DNA of 64,000 bases from NCBI GenBank assembly GCA_044507775.1, contig JBIQIY010000014.1, forward strand, positions 1 to 64,000, in the 5' to 3' direction. Below, piece after piece: positions 1-8,317 of the stretch; the first letter of the stretch is position 1; the number at the start of each line of letters is the position of its first letter. Origin of the DNA: Chryseosolibacter sp044507775 (GTDB lineage: Bacteria > Bacteroidota > Bacteroidia > Cytophagales > Cyclobacteriaceae). The notes under the pieces are model-generated. The model was not told the origin of the DNA and did not search any database. It saw only the letters and a program-made list of their open reading frames with translations. The translations under genes and the position numbers were made by a program.

Positions 1-48
1 CCACTCACCACTCACTACTCACTACTCACCACTCACCACTCACTACTG
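1..48. repeat. Heptad tandem repeat (CCACTCA/CTACTCA)
   Basis: Seven consecutive 7-bp units alternate between CCACTCA and CTACTCA with no spacer. The last unit overlaps the stop codon (43-45) of the minus-strand lipoprotein gene. The array may continue beyond the window edge. The same word family recurs at 19474-19516, 38388-38416 and 38631-38677. Confidence 0.9.
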
Positions 49-1404
49 CAGCACCGTATTCAATATCTCCTTCAACCTCTCCCCTTCCAACGTATCAAGC
101 GCCTTGTTGTAAGCATCGACACTCGAGCGATCGTAATCAAGCCCGTATCCTTTCACGCGATCCAACGTCGTTGCGTAGATCTCCTTCCCTTCTTTCACGG
201 CCATCACCTTGATGACACCGGTCAGATACGTGATGTAAATACTTCCCGACACCGATCCTTTTTCCGAATCGGCGCGGATATCGAACCACAGGTCTGCTGC
301 GTTCTTGTTGTTCGTAAATTCAAAGCCATTGTTCACCAGCAGGTTCTTCAGCTTGTTGCTGATCTGCTCACTCGACTTCACGTACCCCAGGCTCTTTTCT
401 TCGGAAGTGAGAAACACGAGGGGACGCTGCACCTTCAGCAACACCTGCGCCGCCGGCACGTTCAAGGTCTTTGCGATCAGTGAATAAACGGGAGAGCTAC
501 TGGTTCCGCTGAGGACGTCGATATTTACTTTTACCCCTACACGCTGCTCACTGTCGACGGCGCTGATGCGCGTGATGAGCACCCTTGCCTCGCCCTGATC
601 ATTCGCGGTGTATTCCGGAAAGATGTCACCGCTGCCTTTTTCAAAGTAAGCCGTGAGCGGTAATGCGGCCGCGGGTGTGCCATCCTCGAAAGTGGCTTTC
701 GCTACTACATCAATCTGCGACTGCGCAAGCCTGCGATTAACGAGGATCTCGGAAGGATTCACATTCAGATTGATCTTTCGCAATATGTTTTGAATAGACG
801 CATAAATCTCGTTTACGAGCAGGACTTCGCGATCTCCGACGGTCGTCCGGATCGCTTCGCCCAGGTACTTTTCAATGCTGCGGAACGCCTGAAAATAAAA
901 ACTCACCGCCTGCAACCGGTGACCCGCCTCTTCAGCGTCGATGCCCTTCAGGTAATAGTCTTTCGCGAGAAGGGTGGCGTTGCGTTTCTGCTCTTCCTTG
1001 ATCTGGTGATAGCGCGAAATGGAAAGCTGATAATAAACCCAGTAGTTTGTCGGATCCTCCCAGGCGTCGACAAGTTCGAACTCCTGAATCTCATCCGCCG
1101 CGGTGGTCTTGATGATCTGTTCATAATCCTCGCGGATCTTCTGATCAGTTTCAAAAAAACTAAGTATGGAAGTGCTCGCGACGTTAACCTTGATCTGCGA
1201 GACGAGATCGTCAAGCGCGCTCTTCTTGGCGGCCTGGATGTAGTTGTTAGACCCGTCCTTGGTGCTGTGGCCGATCCCCGTGTAGTACCCGGCGCGGTAA
1301 GGTTGATCCCTTAACCAGGAAGGCTTGAGCGCCTCCGGGTCGGTAGGCTGAACCCGTGGACTGCAGGCGGAAATCAGGATCAAAAGCGGAATAAATCGCT
1401 TCAC
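43..1404 (-). CDS. LPP20-family outer-membrane lipoprotein
   Basis: This 453-residue protein begins with a lipoprotein signal peptide. A short basic start and hydrophobic stretch end in a lipobox around ISAC, with the lipidated Cys at residue 14. Residues ~45-110 (WLRDQPYRAGYYTGIG, then AAKKSALDDLVSQIKV) resemble the LPP20 domain seen in Bacteroidota and Campylobacterota surface lipoproteins. A helical segment follows at ~130-200, and the C-terminal half looks like beta-sandwich and ends in a region resembling a second LPP20-like repeat. It probably sits in the inner leaflet of the outer membrane; its function is unknown. It is monocistronic by appearance, reads toward the window edge, and its stop codon lies inside a heptad repeat array. 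Confidence 0.7.
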   Translation of the reverse strand: MKRFIPLLILISACSPRVQPTDPEALKPSWLRDQPYRAGYYTGIGHSTKDGSNNYIQAAKKSALDDLVSQIKVNVASTSILSFFETDQKIREDYEQIIKTTAADEIQEFELVDAWEDPTNYWVYYQLSISRYHQIKEEQKRNATLLAKDYYLKGIDAEEAGHRLQAVSFYFQAFRSIEKYLGEAIRTTVGDREVLLVNEIYASIQNILRKINLNVNPSEILVNRRLAQSQIDVVAKATFEDGTPAAALPLTAYFEKGSGDIFPEYTANDQGEARVLITRISAVDSEQRVGVKVNIDVLSGTSSSPVYSLIAKTLNVPAAQVLLKVQRPLVFLTSEEKSLGYVKSSEQISNKLKNLLVNNGFEFTNNKNAADLWFDIRADSEKGSVSGSIYITYLTGVIKVMAVKEGKEIYATTLDRVKGYGLDYDRSSVDAYNKALDTLEGERLKEILNTVLQ

Positions 1405-1429
1405 AAAATAATTTTTAGGGGCTTTAATC

Positions 1430-1506
1430 GTCAGACGTCAGACGTGAGACGTCAAACGTCAATAATCGTCAATTGTGAGACGTCAATCTTCGATAATCGT
1501 CAATCG
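1430..1506. repeat. Heptad tandem repeat (GTCAGAC family)
   Basis: Units GTCAGAC, GTCAGAC, GTGAGAC, GTCAAAC and GTCAATA follow in exact 7-bp phase from 1430 to 1464. After a 3-bp slip the phase resumes at 1468-1488 and again near 1499. The array lies just upstream of the lipoprotein start at 1404. Read on the minus strand, most units contain TGA. Confidence 0.85.
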
Positions 1507-1735
1507 TGATTCATGAATAAATCGTGAATCTGCCAATCGACCGATTATTACAACCTTGCACTATCCAGATCTATGCCAAATTACGAACAATTCGCCGCTT
1601 GAGATGCGAACCCCCATCTCCTTGTACCAAAATAAACGTTTTTGATAATTTTCCAGCCCCAACACCCCCCACGTTCCTTATCCTTTACCCCCAGACCTCT
1701 CAACCTTTCAACCCTATACCCCCTACACCTCTATA

Positions 1736-1765
1736 CCCATATACCCCCTGTACCCCCTATACCCC
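1736..1765 (-). repeat. Potential G-quadruplex tract
   Basis: On the plus strand, C runs at 1736-1738, 1744-1748, 1753-1757 and 1762-1765 are separated by 5, 4 and 4 bases. The minus strand therefore has four runs of at least three G with 4-5 nt loops, which meets the usual G-quadruplex pattern. It lies 8 bases beyond the stop codon of the minus-strand methyltransferase, so it would be in that gene's 3' UTR. More C runs continue leftward to about 1688. Folding is inferred. Confidence 0.6.
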
Positions 1766-1772
1766 TTCCCAA

Positions 1773-2930
1773 TCAAACCCGTCTCCCCCCATACAACTCA
1801 TACTCCAACAGCCTGCAATCCAATTTAGCAGTATAGAACTCGACACGGCGCTTCGCCTTCAACCCGATCTTTTTTGCAAGTTCGAGGTTGCCTGTAAAAA
1901 TGTAACCGGTGTACCCCTGGCACTTCTTCTTCATGAAATCACCGATCCGGGCGTAGGTTGTTTCCAACTCACTTACTTCTCCGAGGCGTTCGCCATATTC
2001 CGGGTTGAAGTATACTACACCGGGTGCTTCCGGAATGCGCGTATCTTGAAAATCACAAACGCCGAAGTCGATATATTTTTCCACTCCGGCAATGGATGCA
2101 TTCACCTTCGAAATCTCAATGGCATCTTCGCTTATATCGGTAGCGATAACGCAAAGGTCTTGAACTTCCCTGATCTGCTCTTCGAGCATGCGGTATTCGC
2201 GCGAGTACAGATCGTCGTCGTAGCCCTTCACATGCATGAAAGAAAAATTGGTGCGGTATAGTCCCGGTCGGCGATTGGTTGCCATCAACACGGCCTCGAT
2301 CCCAATCGTTGACGACCCGCACATCGGGTTGACGAAAGGAGCGCGTCGGTCCCATTTTGTGGCCATGATCGTGGCTGCGGCCAGGGCTTCCAGCATCGGC
2401 GCCTTTCCGGGGATCTTGCGATAGCCGTGCTTCGACAACGTTTCGCCGGAAGTATCCAGAAAAAGTTCGGCGCGGTTCTCCCGCCAGAAAAGATGGATCA
2501 CGGCTTTGTCGTGCGCAGATCCGCTGTCGGGGCGCTTTTTTATCCGCTCGCGCATAGCATCGACAATCGCATCCTTGACCTTCACATTGACAAACATGGA
2601 ATTATTCACGGTCGGATGATCGACCTGATTGGTCACGGTGAAATAGCCGTCTTCCGGAAGAATCTCCTCCCAGGGATATTTCCGCACGTTCTTATAGACA
2701 TCGTCCGGACTATTTGCCGGAAACGTTTTAAGCGAATACAGGATCTGGCTCGCGCACCGGAGATTCAGGTTCAACCGGATGCATTCATTCACCGTAGCAC
2801 TGAGCTCAACGCCTGTCTGGAATGTCCGTTCCGTCGCAAAACCGAGTTCGGAAACTTCGCGCTCAAGGTATGGCGACAACCTTTTGCTGCACGTGATAAT
2901 GACCCTTGCCTTTTTGTTGAAAATATCCAT
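1773..2930 (-). CDS. THUMP-domain class I RNA methyltransferase (RlmL/YpsC type)
   Basis: A SAM-dependent RNA N2-guanine methyltransferase of 385 residues. The N-terminal ferredoxin-like and THUMP region spans about residues 1-160. The methyltransferase domain follows with the sequence NPMCGSSTIGIEA around 200 and the catalytic motif NPEYGERLG around 305. Characterised relatives (E. coli RlmL N-terminal half, Gram-positive YpsC) modify 23S rRNA, so the substrate here is probably rRNA. The motif has Glu where most members have Pro (NPPY). The gene lies 57 bp downstream of the biotin ligase gene on the same strand, with palindromic repeats between, and its 3' flank is the C-rich tract. Confidence 0.85.
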   Translation of the reverse strand: MDIFNKKARVIITCSKRLSPYLEREVSELGFATERTFQTGVELSATVNECIRLNLNLRCASQILYSLKTFPANSPDDVYKNVRKYPWEEILPEDGYFTVTNQVDHPTVNNSMFVNVKVKDAIVDAMRERIKKRPDSGSAHDKAVIHLFWRENRAELFLDTSGETLSKHGYRKIPGKAPMLEALAAATIMATKWDRRAPFVNPMCGSSTIGIEAVLMATNRRPGLYRTNFSFMHVKGYDDDLYSREYRMLEEQIREVQDLCVIATDISEDAIEISKVNASIAGVEKYIDFGVCDFQDTRIPEAPGVVYFNPEYGERLGEVSELETTYARIGDFMKKKCQGYTGYIFTGNLELAKKIGLKAKRRVEFYTAKLDCRLLEYELYGGRRV

Positions 2931-2947
2931 GCTTATTATTAATTCCG

Positions 2948-2996
2948 TCCAGCTTTAACTGGATGATACTCTCAATGCCGTCCAGCTTTAGCTGGA
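2948..2996. repeat. Two REP-like palindromes (TCCAGCTTTAGCTGGA)
   Basis: An imperfect copy (2948-2963) and a perfect copy (2981-2996) of the palindrome TCCAGCTTTAGCTGGA sit 17 bp apart. Both are preceded by CCG and followed by TG. The second copy contains the biotin ligase stop codon (2988-2990), so it encodes the last residues of that protein. A related palindrome with longer arms lies at 17115-17134. They could form small hairpins between the two co-directional genes but have no T tract. Confidence 0.8.
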
Positions 2997-3779
2997 TGCA
3001 GAATCTACATAACTGATCTCTTTTATGCCGAAGCTTCGAAATCCGTTGCTGGTCTCGACCCGCAGTTTTCCCCACTCGTCTATATCGTGAATAGTCCCCT
3101 CGAATAGTGCGCCATTGGCCGAAAACACATGCTTTTGATGCCTGCGATACAGGGCTGCGAGGTAGTCATCCATCAATGGCTGGTAGTCTCCGGAGGACGC
3201 TGCCATACAAGCTTGCCTCAGCTGCAGATAGCGGCTTTCAATATGGGCCAGGAGGAGGGGTAATTCCTCGTGCCGGTCAAGTGTGGTACCCATTACCTGC
3301 GACAGCGAAATTGCTGAGGAAGACGCGAACGCTTTCTGGTTGAGGTTGAATCCGATTCCCGCAATGCTGTTGGAAATTTGCATCCCCTTCAGCTGATTTT
3401 CGACTAATATGCCCGAAACCTTTTTCCCGTGAACTAAAATGTCGTTCGGCCACTTAATGTATACAGGGTCAGACGTTTTCTCTTTCAGATAGTTATACAG
3501 TCCGAGAGAGATCACAATATTCAGGTAAAACTGTTTGTTCACGGGCAAAAAGACGGGTCGAAGGATCAGCGAGAACGTAAGATTTTGAGAAGGTTCGGCA
3601 TCCCACGTGTTGCCACGCTGGCCTTTTCCGGCGGTTTGGTGGTCTGTAATGACAACAGTGCCTTCTTTTGCCGGCGATTGCTGGCCGATTTCCAGCGCCA
3701 ACGTGTTTGTCGAAGGACATTCTGGCACAAAAACCAGATTCTTGCCCATGAAAAGAGTATTGGCAGGAATTTTATACAA
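2988..3779 (-). CDS. birA: Biotin--[acetyl-CoA-carboxylase] ligase
   Basis: Catalyses ATP-dependent activation of biotin and its transfer to the biotin carboxyl carrier protein of acetyl-CoA carboxylase and related enzymes. The 263-residue protein has the ligase domain only, with no N-terminal HTH repressor domain, so it should be non-regulatory. Visible motifs are the substrate-recognition STNT around residue 20, the biotinyl-AMP loop GKGQRGNTW around 51-59, KWPNDI around 110 and GIGFNLNQ around 155. A short SH3-like C-terminal domain follows. Its last codons and stop lie in a REP-like palindrome. It is divergent from rsfS across a 220-bp gap. Confidence 0.93.
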   Translation of the reverse strand: MYKIPANTLFMGKNLVFVPECPSTNTLALEIGQQSPAKEGTVVITDHQTAGKGQRGNTWDAEPSQNLTFSLILRPVFLPVNKQFYLNIVISLGLYNYLKEKTSDPVYIKWPNDILVHGKKVSGILVENQLKGMQISNSIAGIGFNLNQKAFASSSAISLSQVMGTTLDRHEELPLLLAHIESRYLQLRQACMAASSGDYQPLMDDYLAALYRRHQKHVFSANGALFEGTIHDIDEWGKLRVETSNGFRSFGIKEISYVDSASS

Positions 3780-3789
3780 AGTATTTAGT

Positions 3790-3797
3790 TAATTTTG
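3790..3797 (+). promoter_or_regulatory. Possible -7 box TAATTTTG upstream of rsfS
   Basis: TAATTTTG fits the Bacteroidota -7 consensus TAnnTTTG and points toward rsfS. There is no clear TTTG -33 box at the expected distance, and the implied 5' UTR would be about 195 nt, so this is weak. Confidence 0.25.
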
Positions 3798-3857
3798 TAA
3801 GTTATTGGGATTACGCATTTCCAATAGCGATTCGTGCCAGCATGCTTAATCGGCGGC

Positions 3858-3879
3858 GAGGCACAAAGACACGAAGAAA
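3858..3879 (-). repeat. Short copy of the CTTCGTGTC period-8 repeat
   Basis: The minus strand reads CTTCGTGTCTTTGTGCCTC, with GTG words 8 bp apart. This is the same word family as the long array at 11611-11689. It lies in the birA-rsfS divergent gap. Confidence 0.6.
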
Positions 3880-3999
3880 TACCGTGGTTTTGAATAAAAA
3901 AAGAACAAACCACCCGAAGTCCGGACCAATGCGCACAGATGCGGGACATCGGGGCTTTGAGAAGACGCCAGGACAGATAATATCAAAGTAGAAAGTTTA

Positions 4000-4377
4000 A
4001 TGACGAAAAAAAGGAAGGGCGTCAGTTCCGAAAAGCTTAGCGAGGTCATTGTGAAGGGCATGCAGGAGAAAAAGGCTACCGACATCGTGATTCTGGATCT
4101 CAGGAAAGTCAAGAACGCTGTAGCCGATTTTTTTGTAATTTGTTCCGGGAACTCTGACAAGCAACTGGACGCAATTACAGACTCCGTAGACCAGGAAGTG
4201 TACAAAGCCCTGAAGGAAAATCCCTGGCACACGGAAGGAAAAAACAATAAAGAATGGATGTTGCTCGACTACATAGATGTGGTTGCGCACGTATTTCGAA
4301 AAGACAAGCGGGAATTCTACTCGTTGGAGCGGTTATGGGGTGATGCAGATATCACCGAAATCGTTGATAACCACTAG
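4000..4377 (+). CDS. rsfS: Ribosome silencing factor RsfS
   Basis: RsfS binds ribosomal protein uL14 on the large subunit and blocks subunit joining when nutrients are short. The 125-residue product matches the family's size and single alpha/beta domain, with VILDLRKVKNAVADFFVICSG around residues 28-48, WMLLDYIDVVAHVF around 85-98 and the closing YSLERLWGDA. It starts with ATG in a region without an obvious Shine-Dalgarno sequence. ftsH starts 55 bp downstream on the same strand, an arrangement often seen in Bacteroidota, so the two are probably co-transcribed. Confidence 0.95.
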   Translation: MTKKRKGVSSEKLSEVIVKGMQEKKATDIVILDLRKVKNAVADFFVICSGNSDKQLDAITDSVDQEVYKALKENPWHTEGKNNKEWMLLDYIDVVAHVFRKDKREFYSLERLWGDADITEIVDNH

Positions 4378-4432
4378 TACAATCCTATACCAACCATTAC
4401 ACACGAAAATAATTTGACACTTAAAGAGTACG

Positions 4433-6490
4433 ATGGCTGACAAGAAAGAAAATAACAAACCCCTTTTGCCGAACAAGCCGCCACGGGGCAACTACCAGGT
4501 GTGGGTGATCCTGGCGACTATTGCGGTCATATTCGGGGTCATGTACATAAATAACTCCAGCGACCTGAAAGAGATTCAGCAGTCTCAGTTCGAGCAGATG
4601 CTGAAAGCCGGAGATATCAAAAAAGTTACGCTGATCAAGAATAAGGATATCGTCGAGATCACGTTGAAGGCGGAAGCGCTTCAGAATGCGAAGTATCGGC
4701 AGGATATCGAAGATGGCGTGATGGGAAGCGGCACCAACGGTCCGCACTACCGGATGACGATTACCTCTATCGATCGCTTTGATGAAAAATTTCAGGAGCT
4801 GGTCGACACGCTGCCGGATGCAAACCGGCCGGAATATACTCCCGAAACGCGCGAAGACTATTTCGGCGTATTCATTCAATGGGGCTTCCTTTTCCTCCTG
4901 CTCTTCGGTTTCTGGATGCTGATGCGCCGGATGACGGGCGGTGGTGGACCCGGGGGTCAGATCTTCAATATTGGGAAATCAAAAGCGGCCCTCTTTGACG
5001 CTGAGAACAAGGTGAAGATCACGTTTGAAGACGTGGCCGGCCTGGACGAGGCAAAAGAGGAAGTGAAAGAGATCGTCGACTTCCTGAAAAACCCGGGCAA
5101 GTTCACTAAGCTCGGGGGTAAAATTCCAAAAGGCGCGTTGCTGGTAGGCCCTCCGGGTACTGGAAAAACCCTGCTCGCAAAAGCAGTGGCCGGGGAAGCA
5201 GCGGTGCCGTTCTTCTCGTTGTCAGGATCTGACTTCGTCGAAATGTTCGTCGGAGTTGGAGCTGCGCGTGTACGCGATTTGTTCAAGCAGGCAAAAGAAA
5301 AGGCTCCCTGTATTGTCTTCATCGACGAGATCGATGCCATCGGCCGGAGCCGTGGTCGCGGTCAGCTGCCAGGAGCGAACGACGAAAGAGAAAATACGCT
5401 GAACTCACTTCTCGTCGAAATGGATGGTTTTGCAACCGACTCCGGGGTCATCATTCTCGCGGCGACAAACCGTCCCGACGTGCTTGACTCCGCCTTGTTG
5501 CGCCCGGGCCGTTTCGATCGACAGATTAGCATTGACAAACCCGACATCGTCGGACGGGAAGCGATATTCAAAACGCACCTCAAGCCGATCAAGCTTGACC
5601 CCACGGTGGACCCGAAAAAACTCGCCGCGCAGACACCGGGTTTCGCCGGCGCTGAAATAGCAAACGTCTGTAACGAGGCGGCGTTGATCGCTGCACGCCG
5701 TGATAAGAAAGCGGTGGACATGCAGGACTTCCAGGATGCGATCGACCGTGTCATCGGAGGCCTCGAGAAAAAGAACAAGATCATCTCTCCCGAGGAGAAA
5801 AAGATCGTTGCGTTCCATGAAGCGGGACACGCGGTAGCGGGATGGTTCCTGGAACACGCAGATCCGCTGGTAAAGGTGAGTATTGTGCCCCGCGGTGTTG
5901 CCGCATTGGGATATGCGCAGTATCTGCCAAAGGAACAGTTCCTCTACCAGACGGAACAGATGATGGACGAAATGTGCATGGCCTTCGGGGGCCGCGCAGC
6001 CGAGGAAATAGTCTTCGGAAAGATCTCGACAGGCGCCCTGAGCGACCTCGAGCGCATTACCAAGATGGCCTACGGAATGGTGACCATTTACGGGATGACA
6101 AAAGCCATCGGAAACATGTCGTACTACGATTCGAAACAAGCCGATAGCTACACCTTCCAAAAGCCTTATTCGGACGCGACGGCCGAGAAGATCGACAAGG
6201 AAGTGAGAAGCATTATCGAAGAAGCGTATCAGCGCACCGTGGCCCTGCTCACCCAACATCGCCAGCATCTGGATGTAATCGCACAGGAGCTTCTTGAAAA
6301 AGAAATCCTCTTCCAGGCGGACCTGGAAAGATTGATCGGAAAACGTCCGTTCGATAAGCCTACTACTTATCAACAATACACCAACGGTCAGGGTAAGTAC
6401 GAAAAGAAGAAGCATGAGAACGAACAGCCGGGTGTCGATCCTACACCGACGCTGGAAGGCGACGTGCCGAACAAAGTAGCATCTAGTTAA
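4433..6490 (+). CDS. ftsH: ATP-dependent zinc metalloprotease FtsH
   Basis: Membrane-anchored AAA+ protease that degrades misfolded membrane proteins and regulatory substrates. The 685-residue chain has a first transmembrane helix at ~23-41, a periplasmic domain to ~143 and a second helix at ~146-165. The AAA domain has Walker A GPPGTGKT at 239-246, Walker B IVFIDEID at 294-301 and the second region of homology ATNRPDVLD near 344-352. The zinc motif HEAGH is at 462-466. The C-terminal ~50 residues are charged and poorly ordered. All catalytic elements are intact. It follows rsfS and ends just before a strong intrinsic terminator. Confidence 0.97.
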   Translation: MADKKENNKPLLPNKPPRGNYQVWVILATIAVIFGVMYINNSSDLKEIQQSQFEQMLKAGDIKKVTLIKNKDIVEITLKAEALQNAKYRQDIEDGVMGSGTNGPHYRMTITSIDRFDEKFQELVDTLPDANRPEYTPETREDYFGVFIQWGFLFLLLFGFWMLMRRMTGGGGPGGQIFNIGKSKAALFDAENKVKITFEDVAGLDEAKEEVKEIVDFLKNPGKFTKLGGKIPKGALLVGPPGTGKTLLAKAVAGEAAVPFFSLSGSDFVEMFVGVGAARVRDLFKQAKEKAPCIVFIDEIDAIGRSRGRGQLPGANDERENTLNSLLVEMDGFATDSGVIILAATNRPDVLDSALLRPGRFDRQISIDKPDIVGREAIFKTHLKPIKLDPTVDPKKLAAQTPGFAGAEIANVCNEAALIAARRDKKAVDMQDFQDAIDRVIGGLEKKNKIISPEEKKIVAFHEAGHAVAGWFLEHADPLVKVSIVPRGVAALGYAQYLPKEQFLYQTEQMMDEMCMAFGGRAAEEIVFGKISTGALSDLERITKMAYGMVTIYGMTKAIGNMSYYDSKQADSYTFQKPYSDATAEKIDKEVRSIIEEAYQRTVALLTQHRQHLDVIAQELLEKEILFQADLERLIGKRPFDKPTTYQQYTNGQGKYEKKKHENEQPGVDPTPTLEGDVPNKVASS

Positions 6491-6514
6491 TTTATTCGAT
6501 AAACCTTATTTTTG

Positions 6515-6545
6515 AAACTCAGGGGAATCACCCCTGAGTTTTTTT
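6515..6545 (+). terminator. Intrinsic terminator of rsfS-ftsH
   Basis: AAACTCAGGGG (6515-6525), a 5-nt loop, then CCCCTGAGTTT (6531-6541) forms an 11-bp perfect stem running into a T tract that ends at 6545. It lies 25 bp after the ftsH stop. Confidence 0.92.
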
Positions 6546-6576
6546 GTTCGCAGAACACTGATTACTGACTCCCCAC

Positions 6577-7362
6577 GTGACCACAATCGCCCGCATCAAT
6601 TCCCTGGAAAGTAAGAAGATCTACTTCGCGGCCGACTTTCACCTGGGTGTGCCCAACCACGGTTCAAGCTTGCTGCGCGAGCGGCAAATCATCGAATGGC
6701 TGGACTCGATCCGCCACGATGCCCACTCAATTTACCTGCTGGGAGATATTTTTGATTTCTGGTTCGAATACAAATACACCGTGCCGAAAGGATTCGTCCG
6801 GCTGCTGGGAAAACTGGCCGAGCTACGCGACGCGGGAATTCCCGTCACGTTCTTCACGGGAAACCACGACATGTGGATGTTCGATTACTTTCCGACGGAA
6901 CTCGACATTCCGGTCATCCGCGATCCTGCCGTGCTCGAAGTCGGCGCGCAGAAACTGGTGATCGGCCACGGCGATGGTCTCGGGCCGGGCGACAATACCT
7001 ATAAAATCCTGAAGAGATTCTTCAACAGCAAAGTCTGTCAGTGGCTGTTTGCGCGTCTTCATCCGAACCTCGGAATGTATATCGCAAACACATGGTCGCG
7101 CAAAAGCAGGATCACGAACAACAAGCGCGACGAAAAATTCGAGGGACGCGAAGGAGAATTTCTCTGGGTCTACTGCTCGGAGCTGGAGAAAACCGCACAC
7201 CACGACTACTACGTCTTTGGTCATCGCCACCTGCCCCTGGAACTTGAAGTCGCGACCAACAGCACCTACATAAACGTGGGGGAATGGGTCCATTTTAAAA
7301 CCTATGCTGTATATGACGGCACGAAGGTTGAGCTAAAGGAGTTCAAACCGAAGACGAGATGA
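6577..7362 (+). CDS. lpxH: UDP-2,3-diacylglucosamine diphosphatase
   Basis: Hydrolyses UDP-2,3-diacylglucosamine to lipid X and UMP, the fourth step of lipid A synthesis. The 261-residue protein has the calcineurin-type phosphoesterase metal motifs in order: DFHLG (~21), GDIFDFW (~52), GNHDMW (~95), GHGDG (~132) and GHRHLP (~215). The predicted start is GTG; no upstream in-frame ATG sits closer to the terminator. The downstream gene overlaps its stop by 4 bp (ATGA), indicating translational coupling. Confidence 0.9.
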   Translation: MTTIARINSLESKKIYFAADFHLGVPNHGSSLLRERQIIEWLDSIRHDAHSIYLLGDIFDFWFEYKYTVPKGFVRLLGKLAELRDAGIPVTFFTGNHDMWMFDYFPTELDIPVIRDPAVLEVGAQKLVIGHGDGLGPGDNTYKILKRFFNSKVCQWLFARLHPNLGMYIANTWSRKSRITNNKRDEKFEGREGEFLWVYCSELEKTAHHDYYVFGHRHLPLELEVATNSTYINVGEWVHFKTYAVYDGTKVELKEFKPKTR

Positions 7363-8147
7363 TGCGAATGTTTGTCATCCTGTGCCTGGTCGCCGGATCT
7401 TTTTCCGGTTTCTCGCAGGAGAAAATAAAAACCGTTACGCTTAGTGACAGCGTTGTTTCTTCTGCAATTGACCGACCGGGAGATTTCTATCTGATCACAA
7501 AGGAAGGACAGATACAGCGGTACGACAAGGACGGCACGATGACGCTGCTGTACAAAGCCCCGCGGCGCCCGACGCTCTTTGATCCGCGCGATGGAGCCCG
7601 GTTATTCGCCTACTACCGGCATGACCAACATTACGAGTTTCTCAATCCCTCGTTTGAAGCAACAGCATCCTACCAGATCGACCCATCATTTGCTATTCAA
7701 CCGTGGCTGATCTGCCCTTCCGGGGAGCGGAAACTTTGGATACTCGACAAGGCGGATAACAGTCTGAAAAAGATCGATGTCAGGGCATCCGAAGTGGAGC
7801 TGGAAGTGCTGGTGGACTCAACCGTGATCCGCAATGCTGAAAATTTTACGGCCATGCGCGAGTACCAGAACTTTGTGTTCCTGCTCCGCCCCGGGCGCGG
7901 AATTCACGTGTTCAACAGCCTGGGCCAGCACATCCGCACCCTGGACTTTCCCGGCATTCGGAACTTCAATTTTCTCGGCGAAGAGTTGTACTACCTGCAG
8001 GGAAATACCATCAAGTTCTTCAACCTCTTTACCGCCGCAGACCGGCAGACCGCCATCGCGGCCGGATATACCGATGCCTTGCTCACCGACGAGAGAATGA
8101 TCCTGATCAACCCGGCGCGGATCGATATCTTTTCGTTTCGTCCATAA
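7359..8147 (+). CDS. Secreted protein of unknown function, propeller-like
   Basis: A 262-residue product with an N-terminal signal peptide (hydrophobic residues ~3-18, likely cleavage before QEKIK). The body has repeated beta-rich segments such as FYLITKEGQIQRYDKDG and KLWILDKADNSLKKIDV, suggesting a beta-propeller-like fold. I do not recognise a family with known function. It overlaps lpxH by ATGA, so the two are co-translated, but a role in lipid A synthesis would be speculation. Confidence 0.75.
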   Translation: MMRMFVILCLVAGSFSGFSQEKIKTVTLSDSVVSSAIDRPGDFYLITKEGQIQRYDKDGTMTLLYKAPRRPTLFDPRDGARLFAYYRHDQHYEFLNPSFEATASYQIDPSFAIQPWLICPSGERKLWILDKADNSLKKIDVRASEVELEVLVDSTVIRNAENFTAMREYQNFVFLLRPGRGIHVFNSLGQHIRTLDFPGIRNFNFLGEELYYLQGNTIKFFNLFTAADRQTAIAAGYTDALLTDERMILINPARIDIFSFRP

Positions 8148-8159
8148 GAGTTAATTATC

Positions 8160-8175
8160 TGTTCATTTTTGAACA
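8160..8175. promoter_or_regulatory. Perfect dyad TGTTCA-N4-TGAACA
   Basis: Two perfect 6-bp arms separated by TTTT lie 13 bp after the propeller-like gene and 143 bp before the response regulator gene. The size and symmetry fit a dimeric repressor operator. It is immediately followed by CATATTTG, one mismatch from the TAnnTTTG -7 box. There is no T tract to make it a terminator. Function is inferred. Confidence 0.35.
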
Positions 8176-8317
8176 TATTTGCACATGGAGCCCACGAATA
8201 AGCTACCGAATGACCTATTTTCCGATTGGCACAGTTTTCCCTTTGCTTGCCCCGACGAAAAGCGACATTGAAGCAATTGAGTCGGTGTCCTCATTAAACC
8301 TAAATTAAGAAGAAGAA

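Larger units (their letters stand above)
1405..1772. other. Intergenic region of low-complexity repeats
   Basis: This 368-bp gap separates two minus-strand genes. It holds a GTCAGAC-type heptad array (about 1430-1510), a mixed stretch (about 1510-1640), and a very C-rich, G-poor stretch from about 1650 to the methyltransferase stop codon. I find no credible gene in it. Confidence 0.7.

Noticed and set aside
1..48. Heptad array as a CRISPR
   Set aside because: Units are 7 bp with no spacers and no cas genes nearby; a simple tandem repeat.
5405..6415. 336-codon minus-strand frame antisense to ftsH
   Set aside because: Fully inside ftsH, with composition mirroring it and no motif.
8224..8256. 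Possible sigma54 promoter (TTGGCAC ... TTTGCTTGC) upstream of the NtrC-type regulator
   Set aside because: The GG and GC elements are 15 bp apart instead of the required 10, so it cannot be a -24/-12 promoter.
8185..8271. 28-codon frame (MEPTNKLPNDLFSDW...) before the response regulator
   Set aside because: No signal peptide, no family, no overlap with the next gene; chance cannot be excluded.
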